Of a stretch of 64,000 nucleotides of DNA, positions 24,278 to 36,709 are shown one piece after another. The stretch lies in NCBI GenBank assembly GCA_029582165.1, contig CM055874.1, positions 28,790,883 through 28,854,882 of the forward strand, written 5' to 3'. A program made the translations under genes and the position numbers. Numbering within the stretch: the stretch's first letter is position 1; the number at the start of each line of letters is the position of its first letter. The notes under the pieces are model-generated. The model did no database searches and was not told where the DNA came from. It saw nothing but the letters and a program-made list of their open reading frames with translations. The stretch comes from Portulaca oleracea (taxonomy: Eukaryota > Streptophyta > Magnoliopsida > Caryophyllales > Portulacaceae).

Positions 24278-25985
24278 TCTATCTATATAATTATAATAGT
24301 AATCTTAGTGGGTCCCACAGAATACTAAATGGAGAGTAATTATAGGCAATTGAACCAATAGAAATTCAGATAAATAAATTATTTTTTCCATCTTTTCTAT
24401 TTTTTAAATTAATATTTTCAATCCATGTTCTCCAGCTTTTCTCTCTCCTAGACTTGATATTTCCAATATACTATATGAGCTTTGGGGTTGGATTTTGTTA
24501 TTTCTAATTTCTAGGTAAGTTTATGGTTTAATTTTTCATTTTTAAAATTACAATACATGGATTTCATAAGTGGTGCGTTGCATGAGTTATATGCAGATGA
24601 GAATTGACGAAGTATAAAATATATATCTAACGAATTTTAAGCTCCCACGATGCCAATGAAATTATTTTCATCTATTGGATAATTATTCATGTTCTTTTCC
24701 ATGATACCATACCGCACTTATTTACCACGCTATCTATAAAGTACCGCATCTTACCATAACATACCACACTTTACCACAACAATCATATATACTTTTCTCT
24801 CTCTTCACCTACCACATTAATCATTCTTACCATAAATTTTACCACAACCTATACCACACCGTACATCAACATATCACACAACATGCTACACTTTCCACAA
24901 TTTACCATACCATTTCCGCACTTTACTCGCATAAAAGAACAGGATTATGATTTTCATATGTTATCTAATTTTACGTATTTAGTGCAAATAACTTATTACC
25001 ATATCTTTTATTTAATAATATCTTTACACACCATGTGAGTTTCTCGGTTTATTGTAAAATATACACTATACATTTTCTTTTAGAGACTGTACTATACAAT
25101 TTTATTCAAACATTTATTGGAGATAGGTAATAGGTCATGTCATGTCGGTTTTGTGTTCATGCCGGAGTTAAACGGGTTGGAAACCCCTCACACTTGAAAC
25201 TTACCCATTAAATAAACGGGTTGAAATTTCTTGACTTGAATCATTTATTAAATAAACGAGTTGACCTGAACCTATCCCATTTAACTTAATAGGTTAAATG
25301 GATCAAGTTTAAGCAACTCAATTACCTTTCAACACATATTATTTAACAATCATGCATTTGAAAAGACAAAATACATCGGTTTCTACCATTTATTAATATC
25401 TACCAACTCATTTCTTTTATCACATATATTATCTACCTACCCGTTTAATTTCTTTTTTTTTTTGGATAATATAATCAATCAATTACATAGGCGTACAATA
25501 TGTCGGGTGTTTATTGATTTTCATATTACTAAGATTTAGTACCACAAGACTAAATCAATATAATCATAATTATTTAACACCAAAATCAATTCTTTTATTT
25601 TCCTTCTCGAATCCAAAATATAAAAAGACCCTACATAAACGGTAAACAGTAAACGAAAAATGGGATACCCATTAACCCATTTATTAAATGGGTTAAATGT
25701 GTCCTTTTTAATGTCGATATTATCAATTCAAACCTGGCCCAATTATTTAAACGAATTTATCATGTCAACCTATTTAATTAAACGAATTGAAAATTTATGC
25801 CTAAACCCGCTTAATTTCGTGTCAGTTTCGAATCAGTAATCGTGTGAGGTCAGCTTTCCCGACTCTAACATTTACTATATTATAAGTTTATATGTACATT
25901 TATATTTTATTTATCTTTTTTATTATAAATATCTATTTTTTATATCTAATGTATCGCGTGCATCATACGGGTTTAAGAGTACTAA
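24278..25985 (+). mobile_element. Probable non-autonomous Helitron
   Basis: The 5' end TCTATCTATATAATTATA follows an A (24277). The 3' end has a GC-rich degenerate hairpin (25955-25970), GGGTTTAAGAGTA and terminal CTAA before a T (25986). This matches Helitron rules (TC start, hairpin near a CTRR end, insertion between A and T, no target duplication). No Rep/helicase coding is present. The interior has an ACCACA-rich stretch at about 24700-24930 and a block of AACGGGTT/AACCCATTTA repeats at 25120-25860 that may be another inserted element. Confidence 0.45.
24700..24930. repeat. Degenerate TACCACA-type simple repeat
   Basis: Many variants of TACCACAC, TTACCATA and ACTTTACCAC occur in series. 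This is a decayed minisatellite-like tract without a fixed period that I can define. Confidence 0.5.
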
Positions 25986-27920
25986 TACTATCTAACACAA
26001 ATAAAGGAAATACTTTTTTCTTATTATCCTGAAAACCCAACCAATCAATAATAACAGCAGCATGCCCCAACTAAATTTTTTTTCAAACTATCAGTTGAAT
26101 TTTAATGTCACAATTCACTTTAGAATGGAAAAAATTATCCAAATAATACTATATAAATAAATTGCCTACTATGTTGTAGGATTTTAGAAAGGAAAAAATT
26201 AAAAAATTATCCACATAATACTTTCTATATACACAATAGCTTGGGCAGGAAAAAAAAATTAAGAACGAAGAATCTAACTCTAAACATAAGGCTTGAATTT
26301 GGTGATTGGTATGTTTCTTCATTTTATCTCAATTTCCTTTTCTGAAATAAACAATGTTTTTTTTTTCCTATAACACCATAATTGAGTATATTGTTAATAG
26401 GTGAATCAATTTAGGTTTTAAGGTTTTAGAAAGTAAATTAGATTTCTAAAAGGGGGTTAAATATTTAGAAGCCAAACTAATAACCCAAATTTTTTAATTA
26501 ATTTCGTCACCAAACAAAATCGAAATTTGAAATCAAGGACTACAAACCAAACTTAGAATTGAAAACCCAGAAATCTTAGAACTGAAAACCCAGAAAACTG
26601 AAATCGAATATATACATTAGAATTTGAACATTTGAACATTCAACAAAAATTGAAATGTACATTAGAACCAAAATTATAGATCTAAACCCAAAATTGAACA
26701 TGCAACCTAAAACTTGTACAAATAAACCATAAACTAAAATCTAAATCCTAAATTGAAATAAACTTGGAAAATGAAAGTTCTCCATCTCTTCTTTTGTCAT
26801 GAATTATGTCGACCATGTCCTGATAGCAATTCACCACCATTATAATCCTTTTATGGCCAACCGACTCTTTCGATATTAGGACGAGCGTGACATAATCAGT
26901 AGGCCAACAGAAATTTCGATATGAGGAGAGAGATAGAGGTAGAGGAGAATATTTTGAATATGATTTTGGATATGCAATGAATTAGATTTCTAAAAGGAGA
27001 AGAGGGGAGTACTGGGTAGATTGAGGAGAGAGAGAGGAGAGGGGGGGGGGGGGGAGGGGACGCGTGCATTAAAAGAGAATAGGGGTACAGGGTATTGGGG
27101 TAGATTGGGGGGGGGGGGGGGAGACCATGCATTAAATGTGGGGGAGGGGTTAGGGAGACCGCGTGTATATTAGTATTAAGATTGAATTTTTTATTTTTTT
27201 ATTTTGTAAATTGGATTGACACATCAACAATCTGTTGTGAGGGTGTATTTATTTCTTAACCATTGATCTGTCTGATATTGTTTTTCTATAGGTTGATCTT
27301 AATCGTCGATTGTGTATAAAATATTCTTAAAATCTTTTAAATATTTTTACTATATTGATATGATAATAAATGAACATAAATATTCTTTCAATCATACTTT
27401 CATTTCAAAAAAATATTTTATGTCTTCCAATCCTACCAAAATCTTGTTCATCTTTAGTATTTTATTTTTCTCCCTATCATTTTTCGTTTTAAGTTTTTGT
27501 TGAAATTAATAAATTTTTTCATCTATATACTTTTATTTCAGTTTTTCTTTTTTATCTTTACCATTTTATATTACTTGTTATTATTAATGTTTTTCTTATG
27601 ACCTATATATGTCCTTCGTGTTTGTTTTATTTGTTTAATTTCTTTTCTTCATTAATACCTATTCAAAATATTTTTTATTCTAATTAACACAATATAACAC
27701 ATATGCATATCAAAAATTGTACTAATAATACATATCAAAAATACTGTTACACACTAATAATGCACACCTATATTAAGGATGAATACAAAAAATATATTAC
27801 TACATTCTAAAAATCATTCAACAACAACAACATCCTCCCACAAAAAATCAATTTGAATACTACGAGTTCATACTGAAAATCATACTAATATACATTAAAT
27901 TTACTACTAATACACCTTTA
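25986..27920. other. AT-rich intergenic with G-rich tracts
   Basis: No gene recognised. At 27020-27160 two very long G runs occur (about 15 and 14 G) in G-rich context, each followed by a variant of (A/C)GTGCATTAAA or CATGCATTAAA, so this is a local G-rich duplication. Small frames here are low-complexity. Confidence 0.5.
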
Positions 27921-28158
27921 TATTTTGCCTAAGCTCATATATTTTGGGAACTTTAATTTGTTTCTCTTTTCTCTTTACATTGACATAGCTAATAAAATAT
28001 TTTTTAAATATAAAAATGTTAGAAGAACATAAAAAATGATATTTTGCCTAAGCTCATATATTTTGGGAACTTTAATTTATTTCTCTTTTCTCTTTACATT
28101 GACATAGCTAATAAAATAATTTTTAAATATAAAAGTATCGGAAGAACATAAAAAATGA
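27921..28158. repeat. 119-bp direct tandem duplication
   Basis: Copy 1 is 27921-28039 and copy 2 is 28040-28158. They differ at a handful of positions, so the duplication is fairly recent. It contains no coding signal. Confidence 0.85.
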
Positions 28159-30895
28159 TATTGTTGCACACTAAAAAAAGGAAAACATATTATTTTCAAC
28201 TTTTATTAGAAGAGTTTTACAAAATATAAAGATCAAAGAAAATGAATTTGGTACCACATAATAACTTGTCATTCACATTTAATGTGAAAACGAACAACTT
28301 ATTTTATTTAATGAATAAAATTAAAATAATAATCAGTAATAATTTTATATTGAGATGCTTTTATTCCACATCAAATAAGTGAAAATGTTAGAAATTAATC
28401 AGTAATGATTTTCATTAATTAATAGAAACTAACAAGTAAAACTTTAAAAATAAATTTGAAATTATAAAGCACATATAAATAACGAATTTACAATTTTATT
28501 AGAAAATTCGTATGTAATCTTTTAAGATTCTTACATATGTTTTTAGGAAATTTAAATATTCTTTCATTTTCTAAAGGAAATTCAAATTAATTGTCAGGAT
28601 TACTCCACCTATTATCAATTCAACTACAGTAATTATATAAAAAAAATGATTACCAAAGACCTTTCGTTTTATTTATTTGTTCTTTTTTTTGTAATTTTAT
28701 CGATTAGTTAGGTTAAACTTATTTAATTGATAATGTGTTTGGTTTTCGGTCTCATGGTGTTATTTTGTAGATTTTCATCATTATCATAGGATCTCGACAA
28801 ATAGATTTAAACGAGTACTACGATGATGAGATTCCTCCAAGTGACATTGATTGCGATGATATCCATTAGATGAGTTGCTGAGAGATGACTTTGACGACCA
28901 TGATACGAGAGGTGTTGAGGTACATGATGGGCCGAGTGATCGTCGTAAATATGACGACCTACTTCATGAGTTATTCGGAGATGAAGTGGATCATGATACG
29001 ACCGATATTGAGGTAGATGATGGATCGAGTGATCATCGTAAGTGTGACAGTACGAATGACGCCGTTGACCTTTTTCAAGTGATGGAATTCGCATCGCCTG
29101 AGGAACTTATTAACTACTTGCATGAATATGCGCATGTCAAAGGGTTCTAAATACGGTTAGAAGTTCTAAAAAAATAACAGTAGGATCTGGAATGACAAAA
29201 GAAGGTGTCATTGAATGAAATGTACACATAGTAGACTACAGTGACTGTAAGAAACTGAGATTGGCTTGCTCAAAAGAGGGAAAGTTCAAGTCAAAGTCAA
29301 CAAATTCAAATCGAGCAAATATCACTTCTGTAGCCTAATGTGGATTTAGAGTGAACGCCTCACTCCAATCAAACAGCTCATGGAAGTTGAATAAAGTCGT
29401 CCTGGAACACAACCACACTTGTACTAGGGAAGATTCCAGATTTATTCGAAACTACAAGTATGTTAGTGTGCAAAATAAGAGGAGGATTGTAGATAACGAC
29501 ACAACGGGTGTGCCAATTACCAAAAACTACAATTCAGTTGTGGTGCAATATGGTGGCCACAATGAAGTCCCTTTTGATGAGAGGGATTGTCACAACGTAA
29601 TTAGCAAGGCTAGAAGACTGAGTTTACAAGACGGTGATTTTGAGGCGATGAGACTACACTTTCAGTAGATGATGTTTAGCAACTCCAACTTTTTCTACAT
29701 ATATGACACCGATGACTGGAACTTTAAGGAACGTTTTTTGGGCCGATGGAAGGAACAGAGCAGCTTGCGAGGACTTTGGAGACGTGGTGTTGATACGCCG
29801 CAAGTGCACGGGTGCTCGTGTAGCAAGTATCAAGGTCGATCCCACAGGGACTTTGCTAACTACACACCAAACTAGCCTCTTAGATGATTGCTAAACCGGT
29901 CGGTTTTTTAATTTAGAAAAACTAATTATATTTCTAATCACTAAAAAGGGAAAAACCAACAAATACTCACACAATTTACTTGGATTAATCAATATGAAAA
30001 ATGCGTTCAGTGGATAAAACTTAAGTCACTCTATGAATCAAACAAGTGGATTGAACATGTATGTCACTAATTTGGTACATTTTAAGGTCGATAATCGCAT
30101 AAATTCTTCCGTAGCGAGCTTTTGGCAATGAAACAGATTGCTTAGTAAAATTGATCTCTTGGACTCTTTATTGTGTCAATTTTATCTAAGTTAAAGATCA
30201 AATTATCTAATGACCCCTAATTACAAAGTCTTCTATCTCTAGTTCACTTCATAATCAGTTTAATCCTAAGGGTTCCGATTATCGAATTTCTCCGTTCGGT
30301 ACTTCATTCAACAATCTAAATCTATGCTAATGGTGCGCAAACAAAAGCAATGACATACATAATCAAAGGATAAATAAAATGCATTCAAACTAGATTAACA
30401 AACTTGTTCAATTCAACAATACTCAATCCATAAGAGAAACTAATAAGGGTTTATCCCCCAAACTAAAAGTAAACTACTCACTACTCATGTTCAAAACACA
30501 AAACATATCAAAATCTATTCTAGAAAGCATGAAAACTATGAGAAAGAAAAATAAATCGAGTTGGAAATCAATCCTCGCTTGAATGGTAATCGATGGGGAC
30601 TTTTGCTCCTCCAATTCAATAGATTTCTTGAGAATCAATCTTTAACTCAGCAAACTCTCAATCTTCAACTATAGATGAACTTGGATGGAATAGTGGATGA
30701 AAGGATGGATGAATGTAGAATTGAATATGATGATGTATGGGAGTGAATGATAGCAAAAACAACCGGATACATCAATTATATAGCATTAAGAGCAACCGAA
30801 ACGCCATTTTTGCATTAAACAAGGCCAACACGATCCGTTCTAGGCCAACACAGACCATGTTGAAACCAACACGGGTCGTGTTGCCATGACACGGG

Positions 30896-32506
30896 TGTAG
30901 GACCCGGAAAAATTCCCGTTCGGGGAAATTGTCTTCGGATGCGCTACTTAAATGATCGGGAGCCGACTAAGGTTTCTTAATCCTTAAATAAGGATATTTT
31001 TATGTTTGAAATTCGTATTCGGGGTGATGAAACTTTATTTATTTATAAACCCATTTTTTATTATTTAGATTATTCGGAATTGCACAAAATAAATTAACTA
31101 ATAATTTAATCCCGACCCAAAACGCTAAATTCAGGCCCAAGAAGGAAAAGTGGACCGCCAGAATTCGTTAAAACCCCACTGGGTTTTAATAAATTCTGGG
31201 CTGGGTCTTTTCTTTTCTCGGCCCAGAGAGGGATGGATTGAAATTAGTAAAACCCCACTGGGTTTTATTAATTTCTGGTTCCCATCTCTCGAGGCCTAGC
31301 CTTGCATTGGTTGTGGGTATGAATCAAATCATTTTTCTAAATTATTTTTATGCAAAAACCGAATATTTTAAATAATTAAATGAATTTATAAATTGTAAAA
31401 GAGTCGCCAACTGATTTAAGGAAATCGACAAACCATAAAATAATAAAAGAAAGACTTCGGTCTACGAACCCGATTTCTAGATTCGGGGGTAAGGTTACGA
31501 ATTCGAGAGTTAAAGAACTCTCGAATCCGCCTGTTATAAAACAGACTCTACTAAAATCGACATTGAAAGAAAGAGAGCGGGGAGAAGTTTGGATTAATTT
31601 CGCGGAATTATTATTCGAACATGCAATATAAAAATGCGGTTTTTACTTTACAAAATGTGTACAAATAATGGAAATAATTAATTACATGAATAAATATAAC
31701 AATATAAACAATGGAATCGAACCTTGCTTAAGGCGTAGCGGTGACGGGTTTGATCCTTTGAGTTGCCCTTGACTTGAAACTTGAATGAGATTCCGTGAAT
31801 GGCTTGAAAAAGTGGTATATGGATGGTTATGTGATTGTGATGAATATGATTATGAGGAGATTAGAAATGGATATGGATGATGAAATTTTGAGAGAATGGA
31901 AGTATAGTATGGGAATAATAGATGATGAATGAGAGTAGAGTAAGGGTAGTAGAGGGTGATTGTTGATGAAAGTTGATAGTAGATCAAATGAGGGTGGAAT
32001 AGAAGGGGGTATTTATAGGTGAAGGGTGAAGGATTTGGAGGGAAACCATGGGGGACATACCCCACAAATCAAGCCATCAAAGACTATAACCTAGGCGGGT
32101 TATAGGAAGTGAAGGGCAAAAGTCAACCACGTGGGGCAAATATCAAGGGATCACGCATGCATGCAGATTTTGGCGCTAAAATGCTTAAAACCTAGGCGGG
32201 TTATAACAATTATCAGCACACGGATCGGTGACGTGGAGGAAACGACGTCGTCCGCTGTTCCGCTCAAAACCTAGGCGGGTTTTGAGCTCTCTGGGCCGGG
32301 GCGCGCGACTGGGCCTGCTTCTGTGTGGGCCTTCTCGCTTAAAATTAAAACCCCACTGGGTTTTAGTAAATACATGTGACCTGTTTGACTACTTGGGCTT
32401 GAGCTGTTGACTTTTCTGGGCCCAATGACTCGTTTATTATTTGGCCCAAGTGATTTGCTGAACTTTATGAGTCGGGATTATACCGGTACAAATTCCGGTG
32501 TCTACA
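30896..32506 (+). mobile_element. Nested solo LTR, 1.6 kb
   Basis: Starts TGTAGGACCC and ends GTGTCTACA, with 5-bp duplications ACGGG at 30891-30895 and 32507-32511. No coding region or primer site is present. It holds at least six short hairpins: three with loop CACT (31168-31189, 31249-31266, 32347-32364) and three with loop TAGGCG (32084-32105, about 32187-32204, 32262-32287). The strand shown is nominal. Confidence 0.85.
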
Positions 32507-32758
32507 ACGGGTCGTGTTGCCTGTTGGAGTCCAATTCTGAACTTTCTGGACTGTGAAACGATCCGTTTTGGGTGAAATGTTACCCGTGTTGAAGCCAGGC
32601 GGTATCCAATGTCTTCTTAGGCCTGAGTTTGGGCCTTGGGATGGATTTATTCTTCAATTGTGATCCTCTTGGACTCCATACACTTGATTTTGAGCTTGAA
32701 TTGATCAATACTAGTCCAATTTCCTATAAATCATACCAAACTCCAACCAAGCATAATA

Positions 32759-32800
32759 TAGACATAGATGGTGCATATGGCATGTAATGAGGAATACAAA
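32759..32800 (+). repeat. 42-bp exact copy of FAR1 transposase coding
   Basis: Identical over 42 bases to 33197-33238, which encodes the conserved RHRWCIWHVMRNT region of the FAR1-type transposase. Here it sits inside the right end of the solo LTR, where such sequence does not belong. Confidence 0.9.
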
Positions 32801-34619
32801 ATCACTCAAATTAACTCTAAATAATCCAAGATCACATATATATAAAATACACTTATCAGGTGTCATTTGACACTACTTATGTATCTAACTGATATAGGAT
32901 GTCATTTGCTCCTTTCATTGGAGTAAACAATCACGGCCAATGCATATTGCTTGGTTGTGCATTGTTGGCTGGAGAAGAAGCTGAGAACTTCGTCTGGTTA
33001 TTTGAGACATGGTTGACGTGCATGTCAGGAAAAGCTCCGAAAGCAATCCTAATTGACCAATGTCAATCCATCGGTAAGAAGTTTTTTTTTTTGTTATACA
33101 TGTTTAAGTATTCCACGTTATAGGTTCATATATGACTTTAAAAAAAAAAATTATTTAACATGCAGGCAATGCCGTGAGAAAGGTATTTAAAACCACTAGA
33201 CATAGATGGTGCATATGGCATGTAATGAGGAATACAAAGAAACATCTATGCAAGAACTCCCAGTGGAAAGATATTCTCCGAGGACTCACACATACACTTT
33301 ATGATTCTATTACTATTGAAGAATTTAAAATTTCTTGGCAAGAGTGGGTTAACACGTATGGTCTGCAGAACTACAATTAGTGCAATGATATGTATGCTAA
33401 AAGGCACAGATGGGTACCTGTTTACTTCAAAAATGAGTTGGGCAGGAATGTCCAGCACTAAGCGAATTGAATGCCTGAACTTCTTTTTCAAAGGATTCGT
33501 CAATGTCAACACAACTCTAAAACAATTTGTTGAGCAATTTGGATTTGCTTTAGTAAATAGAGTCAGAGAAGAGGACAAGGAAACATTTCAGTCAAAGGAT
33601 AAACCAATCCTGTGAGCTACATACTATATTTTTGAGCAAGTATTTCAACAGCTATACACTTCAAATAAGTTTCTTGAGTTCAAAAATGAGTTGAAAGACA
33701 TGATCTATAGAAATGGCCAAAAGACACACGAAGATGAGAAGATGTATATTTACGAGGTCATTGTGAAGATGCCATGATCAGATCCATCAAACGATCAACA
33801 TTTTCGGTCGAAGTAGATAAAGAGACATTCAAATGAGATGTGACTCTAAGAAGTTTAAGTTCAGAGGAATTATGTTCTGCCATTTATGTGTGTTTTCAAT
33901 GAGGAGGAGTTGGATTTTGTTCTAGAGATGTACATTTTAGATTGGTGGAGGAAGAATTTGTCAAGAAAGCGTCTCAAAATTCCAGTTTCTTACTATCGAC
34001 TGGTAAAAGAGAAACCAAAAGAAATGATCAGGTACGAGAGCTACAAAGTGCATTCGAGCCTATTTCCTCCTTAGCTATGACGAACGAGAAACTGTAGGAC
34101 CAGGTGATGACTGCCATTTCCGAACTAGGACTTAAAGCAACATCCATTATTGGGGATAGTAATGGGATCGTGTCGCGATGCATGAACAAGGTTGGCAGAG
34201 TATATGGTAGGAGGTTGGTCGAGGAGGGAACTTCACGAAGGAATGCCAACGCCAATATCAACACCAATGACTCTGACCCCGTGAATGACCCCACTGATAA
34301 AAGGGGTCGGGGTTGGAAACCGTCAAGGAGAAAAGGTTATGGTAATGACCGACCTCGTACTAAGATGAGCTCACAACAAATGCTACATGGATCAAATGTT
34401 CCCCAAGGGCTCCAAATGCCACATCGATCTACTACTCCCAAGGGTTTCACATGCCACTTGGATCTACTGCTCCCTAAGGGTTTCACATGCCATCTGGATC
34501 TGCTACTCCCCAGGGCTTTCACGTACATGCCACCTGGATATGCTACTCCCCAAGGGTTCCTAGTGTACCCTCAAGGGTTTCAAATGTGCCCCCCGGGTTT
34601 TGGTCAATTTCATTTTTAG

Positions 34620-36700
34620 ATTTAATATAATGAAAAAGCAAGGAGTTCCCATTTGAAATGTAGAGAGTTTTGAATCGAGACTTTAGTACGTATAAATCAA
34701 GTAACATAATATTAACTACTCCTTGTTTCTATGTTAGTCACTTTTGTTCATAGTTCTTCGATAGTGTTAATGCAACTAAATCAATATAATACATGTTAGT
34801 GTACATTTTTCAATTTAAACTCTACTTATATGAAACAATCTAAAAATGAAGGATGTATGTATTATTCGAATATTTTATTTTCTACTTCTACATAAAAAAA
34901 CGTTAAATAAATCATTGTTATTATATTATTATTATTATGATTGTTGTAATAATCCTAAGTTCAATTAAAATGAATAAAGAAGAGAGGAATAAAACAATAT
35001 AAGCGTGAATATTACCAAAACTCAATTATTTCTCATTGTTATTAATATTATTATTAATATTATTATTTTTGTTGTAATAATCCTACACTCAATTAATCTA
35101 AAAATGGATGTGAATAAAATCAACTAATTAATGGCAAAGCAACTGCATATTATTAAAATGATCTTGAAAGCAAGCGGAGAAATGACTTAGGTCATCTGGT
35201 AAGATAATAGCATTGCATTCAGCAAGTCATGAGTGCGGTCCCTAATGGCAACAATGACATAAGTTAGTTATGAAAATGTCAGTCCCTTTGATAATTGAAA
35301 CAACTTTTACTTTTTGTACCGCAGAGAACTGTCTTATATCAAAATAATCTTAGAAGTTAGCAGAGAAATGGCTTAGGCCATATGGTAGGATAATGGTGTT
35401 GCATGTGATAGGTCATGAGTTTGAATCCCTTTAATAACAATGTTGTACTATTATTAAAACAATGTGCCCTTTGGTATTTATAATAATTTTTAAAAAGAAA
35501 ATTCATTGTTGTGAGTTCGATTGTTAAATCTTCGTAGAAGTTTTTAAAATTTCATTGTTAAATCTTTCTTGTTAATAGTTACAATGATTTTATTTTTTAA
35601 AAAATTTATTTTAATTTGTATATAACATAGCCCGATGATTGAATATCATAGGTTATGAGTTCAATACTATTGTAATTTGTATACACCTATTAGGCCATAT
35701 AGTAAAAACATATCATTTGCAAGTTCAAGTTCAATTTCAATTAAGTTTAGGGTTATTATTCAGTTAGGTTTTAAATAACATTCATGATTTGGTGACATTG
35801 TTAAGACGTAGAATGATTTAATATTCACTTTTTGATTTCTCATTTATATTATTTGAATTTCAAAATTCGAATTTCTGTATTGGGATATATTAAGATAAAA
35901 AGTATTCCTGTATAATAATAACAAAGATGAAATTTTTATCATTATTACTTTAATATAATTATAATCATTATTTCTTTATTTTATACAAAATATTTATTAT
36001 AATTTAGTTTAAATAAGAGAAAAGAGAAAAGAAATGTAATGATTACTTTTACTTTCTCTTGTATATATATATTATCAATTCAACATTGGAGATTGAAGAA
36101 CCCAAGCCAGAACCCATGTTGAACCTTTTGCCAACCCTAAAGAAAAGAAACATTATTATATATCTTCAACTTTCAGTTGTCTCTGTATTGTCAAATCAAG
36201 ATTGAAGTACCCAGGCTATTTTTGTTTGTAATGAATAATTTGAAGTACTCAAGCCATTTATGTTATAATTTTTCTTTTGTCTCAGGTCGTGAAGTACCCA
36301 AGTCATTTTGAACAATAATTATAACATAAACTTATGCGCTAGTTACTGTAATGAATAAAAAGGTAACATTAGTTAATATTATTAAAATAAATTAGAATAC
36401 AATTTTACTGCATTTCCCGTACAACCATCCATGTACAACTCATGTACAACTAACCTCAACGAAAAAAAAACCTAAATTTAGAATACCATAAGTCATTCAA
36501 CTTTCAATTCTGTTTCAATGAAAAAATTAATTACAAGGGATAAATTCAACATGGAAATTCTTACAGTCTTTTAATATTTATAAAAATCATATCAAAAGTC
36601 TCAAATTTTTAATTGCATAAACACAAAGAGAAATAAACAAGAGAAAAAACAAATGGATACACCAACCACACCAATTACTCAAAGAGGTTCTTCTTTATCA
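34620..36700. other. AT-rich intergenic with tRNA-like tandem units
   Basis: No gene seen. It includes the 186-bp tandem units at 35155-35526 and four copies of a GAAGTACCCAAG-like motif at about 36093, 36197, 36241 and 36290. The rest is A/T-rich. Confidence 0.45.
35155..35526 (+). repeat. Tandem pair of 186-bp tRNA-like (SINE-like) units
   Basis: Units start at 35155 and 35341, both with AAAATRATCTT. Each has a box-A-like TGRCTTAGGYCATMTGGTA. The second has a box-B-like GGTCATGAGTTTGAATCCC at 35411-35429; the first has a decayed version. The spacing resembles a polymerase III promoter, suggesting tRNA-derived SINE heads. No clear tail or target duplication was found. Confidence 0.4.
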
Positions 36701-36709
36701 TAAAAAAAG

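Larger units (their letters stand above)
29791..32858 (+). mobile_element. Solo LTR in the FAR1-type gene, itself interrupted
   Basis: Starts TGATACGCCGCAAGTGCACG and ends ACACTTATCA, with exact 5-bp duplications GGTGT at 29786-29790 and 32859-32863. Without the nested element (30896-32506 plus one duplication) it is about 1.45 kb. It has no coding or primer site, so it is a solo LTR left by recombination. Related termini appear at 57322-58689 in the opposite orientation. It carries dyads such as CAACACGGGTCGTGTTG (30867-30883). It also holds a 42-bp copy of the host transposase gene (32759-32800). Confidence 0.85.
28800..34619 (+). pseudogene. FAR1-type MULE transposase, split by nested LTRs
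   Basis: FHY3/FAR1-like MULE transposase in pieces. The N-terminal segment at 28861-29150 has an acidic duplicated stretch, then MEFASPEELINYLHEYAHVKGF, the start of the FAR1 DNA-binding domain. The 29351-29790 segment has LNKVVLEHNHTCTRE and, after a frame change, NVFWADGRNRAACEDFGDVV. The frame resumes after the LTR insertion at 32864: VSFDTTYVSN, a stop, then APFIGVNNHGQCILLGCALL and ILIDQCQSIG. An intron follows (about 33073-33166), then NAVRKVF and RHRWCIWHVMRN. Later segments include RIECLNFFFKGFVN and a C-terminal tail (34104-34619). The tail has AISELGLKATSII and a repeated GF-x-MPPG-x-ATPQ module in shifting frames. Many stops make it dead. Element ends were not found. Confidence 0.8.
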
